Assembly (NCBI GenBank): GCA_028455995.1
Contig: JABELC010000013.1
Location: 186,001-250,000 of the forward strand
From: Scleromitrula shiraiana
Taxonomy: Eukaryota > Ascomycota > Leotiomycetes > Helotiales > Sclerotiniaceae
DNA length: 64,000 bases
Direction of reading: 5' to 3'
Both the position numbers and the translations under genes were made by a program. This document shows, one piece after another, positions 24,669-36,893 of the stretch (positions within the stretch are counted from its first letter, which is position 1; the number at the start of each line of letters is the position of its first letter). Below the pieces are notes generated by a model. That model saw only the letters and a program-made list of their open reading frames with translations. It was not told the DNA's origin and did no database searches.

Positions 24669-25557
24669 TTTTTTTGGATGAGATAGACCGACCATTGATG
24701 GATGGCATGAGATGAGATGATTATGTGAATATGTTGGGTGATTGAACTTGTAGGTAAGGCGCGGTCATTAGGGACTAAGCTCCCCAGGATTTTGTCTACG
24801 AAGTTATGAAGATACTATGATACCCTTGAGTGGTCATACATTAATATCCCAATCAGAGTTTCCTTTCTAGCGATTCATGAGAGCGACGAACATGTATATA
24901 TTTGGTAGCCCTCCTATTTCGCATAACATCTTACAGCTGGTAATTTGGTTCGGAAATATAAAAGCTCCAGAAAGTTCCGTTGCAGCATAGCGCACATTGT
25001 TCAGTAATCATATGAGAAAATGGCTGAAGAGTTGTCGCTTCCGAAGCCTCTCATCGGGTTTAGATAATCGGCACATTTTGTTTTGTGGAGGCTCTGAGGT
25101 GACACCATGCAGAGAGAGCAATTGGACATCAATACCTTAATTGAGCTGCATTTGTGACCCAAAATCCTTCATCCGAACGCATCCGAGATGCGTTCCTTTT
25201 AATTGGCTATGCGCCGGTGTACGAGTTTATTTGTGTTCAATTGTTTCACAGTGCATTCTATCCTATGAGCATATACCCACTACATATGTAGGCAAGTTCC
25301 TGCTGCTCTAGATGGGTCAAAGATGGTAGTGCCACCCTGCCGTACTTTCTCTAGGTAGACAACTTTTTCCATTCCTTCCCCTTTTATTCTCCTACTTTTA
25401 AACCTTCATAAATCCATGGTTTTGGCCTTCGAATCATTTCTTTGCCAGAAGCTGGTATCCACCTGCTATTCCACAAACGTTACACCACGATAATAACCTC
25501 GTATCGTACAACGACATACTTGAGGTTCCTCTACTTCACACTTCAGACTTCACAGAG
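24669..25557. other. intergenic, no gene seen
   Basis: This holds the 3' flank of the Q-rich gene and the promoter of the P450. I see nothing else. Confidence 0.6.
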
Positions 25558-27539
25558 ATGGCAGATCCCAATTATATCCTCTTTGCGTTGTTCGCGTCAG
25601 CGATAGGTATTGCCTCACATATGGGATACTTCATTCATGGCGAGCATCACCTGCAGTCTTTCCAGTACCTGGTTTCTATCATCTTGGCACCAATAATTTT
25701 CTTTGTCGGTGCTCTGAAATTTGACATTGCGACCTCGTATGCTGCGGCTTTAAAGTTAACTACCATTACTGGCACTTCTTTCTTCACTTCTTTAACAATC
25801 AGTATTCTTATATACCGTATCTTCTTCCATCCTTTACATCACTTTCCCGGCCCTTTTTCCGCTAAGGTTTCAAAATTATCTCATGCTTTCAGATTAGCAA
25901 AGACGTCGGATAATTTTCTTCAGGCACACAAACTTCATGAAACATATGGTGAATTCGTGAGGTATGAACCAATTTTCCGATTGCTCAACGATTTAGTTGA
26001 GAATGCTGACATACGGGCGGGTGAAGGGTTGGCCCAAATGAGTTGACTACCATCAAACCTGAAGCTGTGCAAGCACTGGTTGGTCCAGGTTCCAAATGTA
26101 TCAAAGCACCTTGGTACGACTGCATTGGATATCCACACACTTCACTACATCTGATGCGGGATCGTGTGAAACATGATAAGAGGAGGAAGGTATGGGATCG
26201 TGGGTTTAGTGCCAAAGGTGAGCTCTCTAACCAATATTTGGATTCTATGCTAAGAGTCTTTCGCAGCTCTGCGAGATTATGAAGGTAGGGTTACTGGGTA
26301 TGCAGGGGAATTGGTTCGTTCACTGGAAACGTTTTCTGGTAACGCTGTTAATGCAACTCTTTGGTTCAACTTTTATTCTTTTGATGTGATGGGCGACTTG
26401 GGATTCGGTGGTTCTTTTGGTATGCTGAAGAACGGAGAGAAAGTTTGGTTTCCACACTTCAACAATGAATCCTACTGATCATACGCAGCATTATGCACTT
26501 GAGGTATTGCAGAAAGGCATGGAGCCTATTGGTCTCCTTTCACCGATACCTTGGATATTCCCGATACTTCTCAGATTTCCTCAACTTGCTGGGGGTATTA
26601 CTAAGTTTATGGCATTTTCCGATGAACAGATCGAGATTCGAAGAAAAGTCCGAGTTTCAACCTTCATATTTCCGATGCCTTGACTGACTATGTGCCATAG
26701 AATGAGCCAGTTGTACCTGATATCTTGACTTGGTTACTTGACGCAGAGAAGAACCATCCCGATCCAATGCAGAGGGATCCAAGGTCACAGATCATTGTAA
26801 CTTCTGCATATAATCCGGAATAGACTAACCTTCCTGCAGATTCTTAACTGGTGATGCACGGCTCATCATTGTTGCCGGCAGTGATACTACATCATCAGCT
26901 CTTACATTTCTGTTCTACCATCTTTGTCTTGAGCCCCAACACGTTGACAAAATTCGTGAAGAATTAGCCCCAGTTTATTATCCTGGCTCGCCTAACGAAT
27001 GTAAAGATATTCAAGATCTTCCGTATTTGAATGGTGTTATCAATGAGAGCTTGCGTTTACACCCACCTGTACCAGGTGGTGTAATGAGAACTACACCAGA
27101 TGAGGGGATCACGATCGGTGGAACTTTTATACCTGGTGGTGTGGTTATCTCCGCGCCTACCTATAGTGTTGGAAGATGTAAGTTAATAATCTCGGTTAAT
27201 CAGATATCGTAATTCGATAGCGCTAATATGAGTTTCTTCTCTACGTCAGTGGAATCATGTTTCCCCCGTCCCCTAGAGTTTATACCCGAACGCTGGTTCA
27301 GCAAGCCGGAACTCCTTCTTCATAAATCGGTCTTTACGCCCTTTTCGGCGGGCAATTATTCTTGCATTGGGAAACACTTGGCGTTGATGGAGCTGAGGAC
27401 GGTGGTGGCGAGGATTGTTACTAGATTCGATGTAGGGTTTGCGGACGGGGAGGATGGGAGTAGATTGTTGGGGAGGACAAGGGATTGCTTTACGTTGGAT
27501 GTGGGTGAGTTAAGGCTGAAGTTTGTGGCTAGAGGTTAG
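25558..27539 (+). CDS. cytochrome P450 monooxygenase, 7 exons
   Basis: This is a membrane-bound haem-thiolate monooxygenase. The seven-exon model stays in frame: 25558-25961, 26027-26217, 26267-26442, 26489-26647, 26701-26783, 26840-27177 and 27250-27539, giving 546 residues. The N-terminus has about three hydrophobic segments, then the proline-rich hinge HHFPGPF. Family signatures are complete: FVRVGPNELTTI, GPGSKCIKAPWYD, the I-helix AGSDTT (about 350-355), the ExxR motif ESLR (E407, R410), PERW (463-466) and the haem loop FSAGNYSCIG with Cys489. The style resembles fungal P450s annotated as tryprostatin B 6-hydroxylase-like, but the substrate cannot be inferred and no biosynthetic neighbours are present. 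Three donors are unusual after GT (GTTTGG at 26443, GTCCGA at 26648, GTCACA at 26784), so correct splicing should be verified. Without splicing, the region looks falsely like a broken gene. Confidence 0.88.
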
Positions 27540-28793
27540 TATACATGGTATAAGGTGGGGTGGGGTGAGGTGAGTAGATCATTCTGGGGATGGGGAACGG
27601 AGAGAGCGGGGGGAGTGTACGGGATTCTGCTGGAGTCTGCTAGTCACGGTGCGGATGCATGTTTCTGAACGGAATGCAAGAGAGGAGGGTGCAGCTTTGC
27701 CATCTATTATCATTAATTACCATATCCATTTAATTGACTCTTCTTCTTGATATCCAGCATTCTAAGTGTATATGTTCGTTGTGGTCCGCAAACATTAGAT
27801 GAACAGCGTAAGTCCAGCCGATGGAATACTGTTTTCGAATATTTCTTAGTCATTAGCTCCCATAGATCTGAAGACACAATACTCCCATATAACCTTGCAT
27901 TGAATGATTATCCCAGACCTATTAACATGATCGGTCCGGAGGAGATTCGAAGATGGGAGATGAACATCCAAGTCGCTTCATGTGAATTCCCCATGCAAGC
28001 TCTACTGGTGATGAAATTTGAACATCCTTCCGCCTTCCGCCTTTCGGCCCTCGGTCTTCGGCCCTGGGTAAATTGAATTGGAAGATGGCGCTTCTATTGG
28101 GTGCCTTGGTTTGGTTTATATTCAATCTCGGAGGTATGGACATGAACAGTTCTTGAAACAAATTGCGCCGACGCAATTCCTAGTAGTTCGTGCAGTAATG
28201 GGTAGTTAGGATGTTAGGATTCATTTTGTTTTTTGTTGAAATTGAGATGGGTGTGTAGATTATTGATGTGATGGAGGTTCCTTTATTGGATGAAAAAGAG
28301 GGTTGGAAGCGAGCTGGAGATTGAAGATGTGATTACGCGTTAAATTTGTAGGGGAATTGCTTTGGGGAGAATGATTACCTGTCATTTTCGGGGTAGAGAT
28401 ATTGATCGTTTGAATTAAAAGCAGTTCCATCGTCTTAAATTGAAAATATTAGTGAAGGGATTATTCACTTGATACGTGGAACTTTAACGGAAGGCCCAAA
28501 ATAGTCGGGATTGTTCAAATTCAGAGAGAAGCAAAATCTTTATGTATGGAAATTTCATGGATATAATGTGGCTCGAATAAGTTGAGATGAGATGGGATGG
28601 TTAGTATTGAATTGAATGCATTGTAAAACCTAACTTGATGATGTCGATATCATATGGACATCATGTGATTACCAAGAAAAAGTATGTGCGACAATTAGAC
28701 ATTTCATCATATCTCATATCCATGCTCCATATTTCACAGGATACAATGATGAATAACAAATCAAACTTTACTTCTTGTAATTTTGATATATTT
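27540..28793. other. intergenic, no supported gene
   Basis: A frame at 27747-28076 is open but has no recognisable domain and no clear splice partners, so I do not call it. The stretch leads up to the inverted-repeat-bounded AT island. Confidence 0.55.
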
Positions 28794-29852
28794 TATCTCA
28801 TCCTCAGACCCTTGGAGTTAAACTAAATAATAATTTAGAATATTATAATATGGGAAAATTACTAATGTTTTAATATAAAAATAGCCTATTTTTTAATCGA
28901 AACAAATTTAACGCTATAAGGGTCTAAAGCATTTTGGGCGTTTTTTTAGTAAAAAATCGATTTTGCTTAATAAAAGTATTTTAATATTATATTTTTATTT
29001 TTTAATTATAATTTATTAAAAAAAGAATTATATTATTTAAAAACTTTTATTTATTATTATTTATATAATTAATATTAGATATTTAAATTATATAATTGAT
29101 TTAAAATTTTATTTTTAAAAATTTTATATAAACAAGATTTGTTTTAAACTTAAATTCATTCAATTTCTTTATTTTTAATATTTATATATTAATAATGATT
29201 TTAAATTTAATCGAATTATTATTTTAAATTGAATATTTTATAGATTTATAAATTATATTAATGATGTTATAATAATGTTAAAAAAAGTTAAAATAGTTAA
29301 AGTTAAAATTGAATTTTGATATAAAATGCTTTAAGTTTAAAGTATATATTTTAAAAATGATAAAGTATTTATTTTTTTTAAAATCAATAATTATAATTTT
29401 TTTTAAAAAAATTTTTTATATAATAAAAATTAAATCGATTAAAAGATTTTTAATATATTGTTAGATTTATTTAAAAGAATTATAATTATTAATTTTTAAA
29501 GAGATAAATATTAATAATGATTTGAAAATGTTTATATTTGAAAATATATTTTTTTTTTAATGATATAGTTATATATTAAAATTTTAAGCTATAATAATAT
29601 AATATATATAAAAATAATAAAAAAATTTATTTTAATTTATATAATTAATTTTAAAAAATTATAATTATTGATTAATTTATAATTATTATTTAAAAAATTA
29701 TCGATATATTAATTTATTTATATTTATATTAAAATGATGATTAAATATTTTTAGATTTTTCGGTATATTTTAGATAAAAAAAAAATTAAAGAATATTATT
29801 AGTCAAAAATTTTTATGTGGGGTAGTATATCGAAGGGTCTGAGGATGAGATA
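28794..29852. mobile_element. AT-rich element with perfect 20-bp inverted ends (family 2)
   Basis: The left end reads TATCTCATCCTCAGACCCTT at 28794-28813; its exact reverse complement is at 29833-29852. The 1,059-bp interior is almost entirely A and T, with no open frame, as expected of a DNA transposon or MITE destroyed by RIP. The ends begin with TA, which fits a TA-targeting (Tc1/mariner-type) element, but the class is inferred. A related terminal fragment lies at 36855-36892. Confidence 0.8.
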
Positions 29853-30840
29853 AGGTATATTAGTTGCTAGTGAATCGGGCACATCGGGAATTCACGTGAT
29901 TTGCGGCTTGTGATGCATTCACGCTGGCTGAGATTGGTGTTCTTCATTGGAAGAGCAAGTTCCTTAATTTCGTTTGGCAAAACAACATACTATAGATACA
30001 GAATTAATATCAAGGTTGAAGAGCCAGCGCTGTTCATCCAAAATTTATGTCCTGATACAGCCTAAGTTTCAGGTGTTTGCCGCTCTGAAGAAACCATGAA
30101 ACATTCAAAGCTTCTTGGCCAACCAGGCATTTTCAGTCGGCATTTTCAGTCCAGACGGAGCAAATAAACAAGTCTTGTCTGTGCACATTTCAACTCCACA
30201 GATGAATCAAACCATGTGCTCTACTGGTGCTCAAAAAATGCTGAGTATATGATACTCAGCGTTCGCATTGTTTAGTCTAGCAATGTATTGTCACTGAGAG
30301 TTCTGTGATAGCTCGGGCGAGAAGAGCTACGAATGACAATAACGAAAAAGAGGTTTTCGGTGCATGAAATATCCATAAATATTAGATGAAGGGTAAATAT
30401 CCGCCATCGTTATTCCCCACAATTATTCATCAGATGCACGGTAGATCATCTAGATCACACTAATGAGTGTTGGAGAAAAAGTCAAATGTGGCTGAGATAC
30501 CGCTCAACAAATCTCCGCATACACCAATCAAGATTTGAAAATAGATGTTCCCCTTTCACAACCAACAGAACATCAAGTTTCAACTATTTATGCTTGAATA
30601 TATTTGCCCAAAATATAGATTCATACCGCTTGGTAGAACCCTATAGGTCTCAAGGACTATCCACGAACTCCACATTGTTCTCGCAGCGGTACTTGTTCAC
30701 GACAAGCATTGGTGACCTTGCATTGTCCGAGTTGTTCAAGAAGATCCCGAATCAGATTGTCTACAACAAGCACTCTTCGTGTGTTTCAATTTGATTCCAA
30801 GAAGCTTACTCGAATTTAAGGCCCTTTCGTATCTCCAATC
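29853..30840. other. intergenic, no gene seen
   Basis: Base composition returns to normal. A short open frame at 30486-30794 has no recognisable features. The region is upstream sequence of the glucanase locus. Confidence 0.5.
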
Positions 30841-31116
30841 ATGAAACATCCTCATGGAAGTGGAACCAAATGGCCTGGGTCAAGAGGAGATCAGAGTCAT
30901 CAGACCAAGAAAGCCTTTTCTTCTATCGAAAATGGTTCGTTTGAGATATGGGATGGTAGTTCAGAATTAAATAGAGAAACTGGTCCGGAGATTGACTCAG
31001 GGAATATAAAAACCACGCAGAAGCCACATGAAGAGTATCATGATTCTTCAGACCTCTGCAGTCAATTCACTCTTTTGAATAAACCTACTAGTAGGAAAAA
31101 CAATCTTTTTATTGTG
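30841..31116 (+). other. possible coding exon upstream of glucanase
   Basis: An open stretch of 92 codons starts with an ATG and ends exactly at a GTGAGT donor at 31117. The peptide is hydrophilic (MKHPHGSGTKWPGSRGD...). A splice to the CAG ending at 31572 would stay in frame with the glucanase exon and extend it at the N-terminus, but would bury its signal peptide. It may equally be a separate short gene or chance. I give it little weight. Confidence 0.25.
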
Positions 31117-31620
31117 AGTACCCAATCCCGATGCTTGTTGTTATTGTGTGGGGTTTTTTGGTCGTTGTTCTATGTGATTGTTGGATTCACTTTTCCTAAG
31201 CGCCAATTTCATCTCATGGTCTTTGCTCTGGTTGTCTATTTACCATACCATATTTTCACAATAACATTTTCCCCCTCTCCAACCAACCAAATTTTTTCAC
31301 TTATTACTATTATTCACTTTTTTTTCTCGAATGGTTTCTCCTACTGTCTAGAAATTTTATATCAAAATATAATTCGGACCGAAGTTGAATCATAACTTCT
31401 CCTTAAATCTCCCCTCTTCTATAATTACCTCATCTTCTACCCAGCGTTGGAAGTTCTTTTTCCTCTTGTATCTCTTCCTCGTTCATTTTTACAAGACACA
31501 AAATACTACTACATATTGTGCTTTTCAAACCAACACTCATTTTAATACCATACTGATTGAGACTTGTTGCAGCCCCCACGCTCTTTTCACAGCTCCTACT
31601 GCAGTTGGCATTACTTTACA

Positions 31621-34286
31621 ATGTTGGTCTTTTCGATTACCACACTGGTTGTGGCTCTTCGCTTCTTCTCCACTGTCTCTAGTGCAGCCCTTCCTCTCCC
31701 TGAAACCTCTGATGCGACAGCATCTGCAGCTGCTTCTAGTTACTGGTTGTCATCAGTGAGTACTACCTTGCTTATGTTTTCATGTTTATGTTTAACGTTT
31801 ATAGATCGAAAGAAAAGGCACCGTTGCGTATGGCGATGCTTCGTTTCAGGTCTATCGAAATGTGAAGGACTTCGGCGCAAAGGGTGATGGTGAAGATTTT
31901 CCACATCTCTCTTTGAGAAACGTATCACTGATCATCTGATTTAGGATCTACTGATGATACCGCGGCTATTAATGCAGCTATTACTCTTGGAAATCGATGT
32001 GGTCAAGGTTGTGATTGTGAGTATAATCCGTTATTCACTTTAACTCCCTTTCGAAATGCCCAAAAAGTTAATTACTGACTATTTAACCCCTTAGCATCGA
32101 CTATAACCCCTGCAATTGTCTATTTCCCACCAGGAACATATGCTGTTTCTTCTCCTATTATTCATTACTACTATACGCAACTTGTCGGTGATGCTGTTTC
32201 TCCACCAACTATCAAAGCTTCAGCAAGCTTTACTGGAATCGCAGTGATCGATTCAGACCCGTATAGTAACACAGGAAACAACTGGTGGACAAATCAAAAC
32301 AATTTCTTCCGCCAAGTCAGGAACTTCGTCATCGATCTCACGGCTGTGCCTTTCAATACTGGAAGTGGTATTCATTGGCAAGTTGCACAAGCCACCTCAC
32401 TGCAAAACATTGTCTTCAATATGAGAACTGATGGTGGCTCGGAGAACCGACAACAGGTAAGCGATATTATGCTTGAAAGAGTGTTATGCTTGCATGGTTA
32501 CTACCAGCATAGCATTCTTTCTTACTCGATTAATTGTTCTTTGCCAAATACTAACCGAATGCAGGGAATCTTCATGGACAATGGCTCTGGAGGTATGCTG
32601 GTCGATTTGACATTCAATGGTGGCCGGTATGGAGCATACTTTGGAAACCAACAATTCACATCACGCAACTTGACATTCAATGGTTGCCAAACGGGTATTT
32701 ACATGAACTGGAACTGGCTTTGGACCTTTCAAAACATCAATATCAACAACTGCGCTATTGGCATTGATATTTCCCAAGGTTACCAAACTTCTCAAGGAAG
32801 TGTTGGTTCGCTTTCCCTACTCGATAGTAAAATCTCCAATACCCCCATTGGAATTAGCACTTTCTACAACCCCAGCCAAGGGGGAACGAATGGATCCTTA
32901 GTTCTTGATAATGTCGATTTCTCCTCGAATGTTCCAGTGGCTGTCTCGAATGTAGCAACTAAAGCAACTATTCTTGCCGGAAATGCCAAAATTTCATTTT
33001 GGGTCCAAGGCAGAACCTATTCAGGAGCGGATACCGGTAAAGCCGTTCAAGGAAGCCACGCTGCTGTTACCAAGCCCGCGACTCTATTAGATTCCAATGG
33101 AAATCTATTCGGACGAACCAAGCCACAATACGAGAACGTGCCAGCCAGTTCGTTCTTGAGTGTTAAAGCATCTGGTGCTAAAGGTGATGGCGTAACTGAT
33201 GATACTGCGGCAATCCAAGCTATCCTCGACAAAGCTACAGCGGATCAAATCGTTTATTTTGATCATGGAGCTTATGTTGTCACTGATACTATCAAAGTCC
33301 CTAAGAACATCAAGATCACTGGTGAAATCTGGCCCCTTATCATGGCAAAAGGTTTCAATGATCAGACCAAACCAAAGGCCGTCTTTCAAGTTGGTCAAGC
33401 TGGAGATACCGGCTCAGTTGAAATATCTGATTTAATTTTTGAAACACTTGGTCCAGCCGCAGGTGCTGTCATGATCGAATGGAACGTCAAACAAGCTTCC
33501 CAGGGTTCATGCGCAATGTGGGATACACATGTGAGAATTGGCGGAACTGCTGGTACTCAGCTTCAATCCAACACCTGTGCCAAAAACCCAACAGTCACTG
33601 CCCCAGCTAATCCTGCTTGTATTGGCGCCTTCCTCCTTCTCCATGTTACAGCGAAGGCATCTATTTATCTTGAAAACAATTGGTTCTGGATTGCTGATCA
33701 TGATCTCGATATGGCAGACCACGGCCAAATTAACCTTTTCAGCGGTAGAGGAGTATTAGTTTCTTCTGAAGAGGGACCCAACTGGATGTACGGCACTAGC
33801 AGTGAACATTCTGTTCTTTATAACTACCAGCTTGCTGGTGCTTCTAATATTTTCATGGGAGCAATTCAATCAGAAACTCCTTATTTTCAATCAAATCCAG
33901 ATGCTTCCACCCCATTCACGAAGAATACCGCATACGAGGATCCTTCTTTCACTGGCTCAGCATCATCAAACAAAGCATGGGGACTTCGGGTCGTCGATTC
34001 TGAAGATATTTTCATTGCCGGCGCGGGCTTATACTCCTTCTTCGATAATTATAAACAGGACTGCCTCGCCGGATCAAATTGCCAAGATAACATACTTGAC
34101 ATTGAGAATTCCGCTGGAGTTCATGTCTATGGTCTGTCTACCGTAGGAGTAACAAATATGCTTACCTTGGATGGCAAGAGTGCAGTACTTTCCAAAGATA
34201 ACCCCAGCACCTATTGCGGCACGATTGCTATGTTTGAGACGACCGGAACCAACACTCACAGCTCTGGAAACGCTACCAAGTGTTAG
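31621..34286 (+). CDS. secreted GH55 exo-beta-1,3-glucanase
   Basis: GH55 enzymes cut beta-1,3-glucan and have two tandem right-handed beta-helix (pectate-lyase-like) domains. Exons are 31621-31755, 31805-31889, 31945-32016, 32095-32456 and 32565-34286, giving 791 residues, normal for the family. The signal peptide spans about residues 1-22 (MLVFSITTLVVALRFFSTVSSA). Each half begins with the typical motif: YRNVKDFGAKGDGSTDDTAA in the first and FLSVKASGAKGDGVTDDTAA in the second. Other family segments include PPGTYAVSSPIIHYYYTQLVG and SEHSVLYNYQLAGA, and the protein ends in a Cys-containing tail (STYCGTIAMF, ATKC). Intron 4 (32457-32564) is 108 bp with no stop in frame, so retention would simply add 36 residues. 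The likely role is cell-wall remodelling or attack on fungal or callose-type glucans. Confidence 0.92.
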
Positions 34287-35211
34287 ATGAATTGAAAGTT
34301 TTACGTGATATGGCGTTGAGTGAATGGTTACCTGCATTTTGATACCCCAACTTCTACTTCTTTGTACCCAAGTTTTATGAGAGCGGGCGACATGATGGCG
34401 TTTTTAAACATAACTTTTGCTTTTCAAATATACGCATGATATCTGGCAGTTCGTTCAGATTAGCTACATGTAGATTACATAATTGGACCTCAAGTATGGT
34501 ATGGGTCTACATTACACACTCTCGTTGACATTAAATTAAATTTTGTTACAAATCATTACTCTTGAAGCTGGCGTGGCAGCCATCGTATTCTTGCGATAAT
34601 TGAATCTTGACTGCTTTAGTAGGTGTATTCATGAGCTCCATATATTATATTCTTCCTATAAATCGATCCATTCTACAAACTTCTGATGTCCTGATAAATC
34701 TCTTAAAAGTCCAAGGTAAAGTGAATTAAGCGAATTCTTCAGCTGTGATCTAAGCTGGTACAACCTCGGCCAAGTTTCTCTACATCACAGCATCAAGCTG
34801 ACAAGCCCAGCTGAGGAGGATATACACAAGAGCACTTGTTGGTTGTGAGTGAGTGGACTTCTTCGCTAGGAAATCCTATGTTGAAGCTTTCCACGACCGC
34901 AAAGTATAAATAGATAAGCATTACCCCCACGATACTGCAATGTATTCTTACCGTGTTGCGCCATGGTAAATCGATAAAGCCATGTTTCTACAGGGAGGGC
35001 TAATCAAATCACTTGGCGATTGGTGGTGATTACGGGGAAGATGGGATGGGATGGCGTATACCGGTGCGTGCTGCCACATCTTTATAGATTTCTTTTTCTA
35101 ATTCGAATATAAATCTAATTTTATAAAAATACAGGCTAACATACTATCTGTATAGTCAACACGTAATCTTACGTCACGTATCTATAGAGAAGATATATAC
35201 TCTTAATAATA
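34287..35211. other. intergenic, grading into AT-rich DNA
   Basis: The first part is ordinary flank of the glucanase. From about 35090 the sequence becomes AT-rich ahead of the element array. No gene is seen. Confidence 0.6.
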
Positions 35212-35563
35212 TACTTAATTAAATTAAAATTGAAGCATGCGCTGATTGCTGAAAACCTTTAAAATTAACGATTTTATATAAAACATCTTTTTTATCGATA
35301 TAAATAAATTGATTATTTATTTATAAAATTATTTAAAATATTAAATATAAATTATTTTGATATTAAAATATTTGCTATTAAAATTTAAAGATTAAATAAT
35401 AATTTTAAAATTTATAATATTTATTTAAATATAAAATAAATATTATATAAAAATATTATAATTTTAAATTAATTTAAATTAAACAAATTATTATATTAAA
35501 AAATAATAAAAATATATATAAATATATAAAAAAAAAATTTTATTTAATATAAATATTATATAT
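35212..35563 (+). mobile_element. family 1 element, left arm only (first copy)
   Basis: This 352-bp piece starts TACTTAATTAAATTAAAATT and aligns along its length with the left arm of the complete element at 40285-41264 (for example GAAGCATGCGC versus GAAGCACGCGC). It stops abruptly where the next left arm begins. Differences from the other copies are mostly C to T or G to A. Confidence 0.75.
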
Positions 35564-35872
35564 TACTTGGTTAAATTAAAATTAAAACACGCGTCAATTA
35601 TCGAAAACCCTCAAAATCGACGATTTTATATAAAACACCTTTTACACCGATGTAAATAAATCGATCATTTATTTATAAAATTATTTAAAATATTAAATAT
35701 AGATTATTTTTATATTAAAATATTTATTATTAAAATTTAAAAATTAAATAATAATTTCAAAATTTATAATATTTAATAAAATATAAAGTAAAAATTATAT
35801 AAAAATACTATAATTTTAATTTGATTTAAATCAATTAAATTATTATATTAGAAAATAATGAAGATGTATTAT
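35564..35872 (+). mobile_element. family 1 element, left arm only (second copy)
   Basis: It begins TACTTGGTTAAATTAAAATT and carries the same arm, including CGACGATTTTATATAAAACA and AAATAAATCGATCATTTATT, for 309 bp. It ends directly at the TA that starts the third, complete element. Confidence 0.8.
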
Positions 35873-36854
35873 TACTCGGTCAAATTAAAATTGAAGCACG
35901 CGCAAAATAAGCGAATTGCCTCAAAATCGACGATTTTGTATAAAACACCTCTTACGTCAATGTAAATAAATCGATCAATTATTTATAAAATTATTTAAAA
36001 TTTTAAATAGAAATTATTTTTATGTTGAAGTATTCGCTATTAATATATAAAGATTAAATAATGATTTTAAAATTTATAATATTTAATTAAATATGAAGTA
36101 AAAATTATATAAAAATATAATATCTTTAATTTGATTTAAATTAAATAAATTACTATATTAAAAAATAATGAAGATATATATGAATATATAGAAAAAAAAG
36201 CTTTTATTTAATATAAATATTATATATTAAAATATAATATAATAATCTTGAAAAGTCGAAGTTTTAAGGGTATTTTTAACTCTTTAAAATCTTTAAAAAT
36301 CTTAATAATTTATTTAGATCAAAATTATATTAAATAATATTTTAATATAGTAATTATGAGGATATAAATTATCATATATAAAAATTTGAAATGATTTTAA
36401 TGATTTTTAAAAATCGAAGTTATGGTGGTGCTTAGTGTTTATAAACATTATATATATTTTTTTTAACTTTATTATATTATATTTTTTATATATTTTTAAT
36501 ATATATAATATTTATATCAAATAAAAGTCTATTTTTTATATATTTATATATATCTTTATTATTTTTTAATATAATAATTTACTCGATTTAAATCAAGTTA
36601 AACATATCGTATTTTTATATAATTTTTACTTTATATTTCATTAAATATTATAAATTTTAAAATCATTATTTAATCTTTATATACTAATAGCGAATACTTC
36701 AATATCGAAACAATTTTTATTTAAAATTTTAAATAATTTTATAAATAATTGATCGATTTATTTATATCGGCGCAAGAGGTAATTTATATAAAATCATCGA
36801 TTTTGAGGGTTTTTCGGTAATTTGCGCGTGCTTCAATTTTAATTTAACCGAGTA
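35873..36854 (+). mobile_element. family 1 element, complete copy A (982 bp)
   Basis: It starts TACTCGGTCAAATTAAAATT and ends with the inverted form AATTTTAATTTAACCGAGTA. The inverted arms are long, about 350 bp each, around a centre of about 270 bp. It lines up over its whole length with copy B (40285-41264), with mainly C/T and G/A differences. The ends are flanked by TA. No coding frame remains. Confidence 0.85.
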
Positions 36855-36892
36855 TTATTTAGTTCAACTCCTAAGGGTATGAGGATGAGATA
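36855..36892 (-). mobile_element. family 2 terminal fragment
   Basis: AAGGGTATGAGGATGAGATA at 36873-36892 matches the 20-bp family 2 end with one mismatch. The preceding bases (ATTTAGTTCAACTCC) match the inner flank of the left end at 28814-28830 in reverse orientation. Only this terminal piece is present here, squeezed between two family 1 ends. Confidence 0.75.
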
Positions 36893-36893
36893 A

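Noticed and set aside
25558..27539. P450 read as a pseudogene broken by stops
   Set aside because: Six introns with branch and acceptor signals restore one continuous frame carrying every P450 signature.
27747..28076. Open frame of 109 codons after the P450
   Set aside because: No recognisable domain, poor start context and no partner exons.
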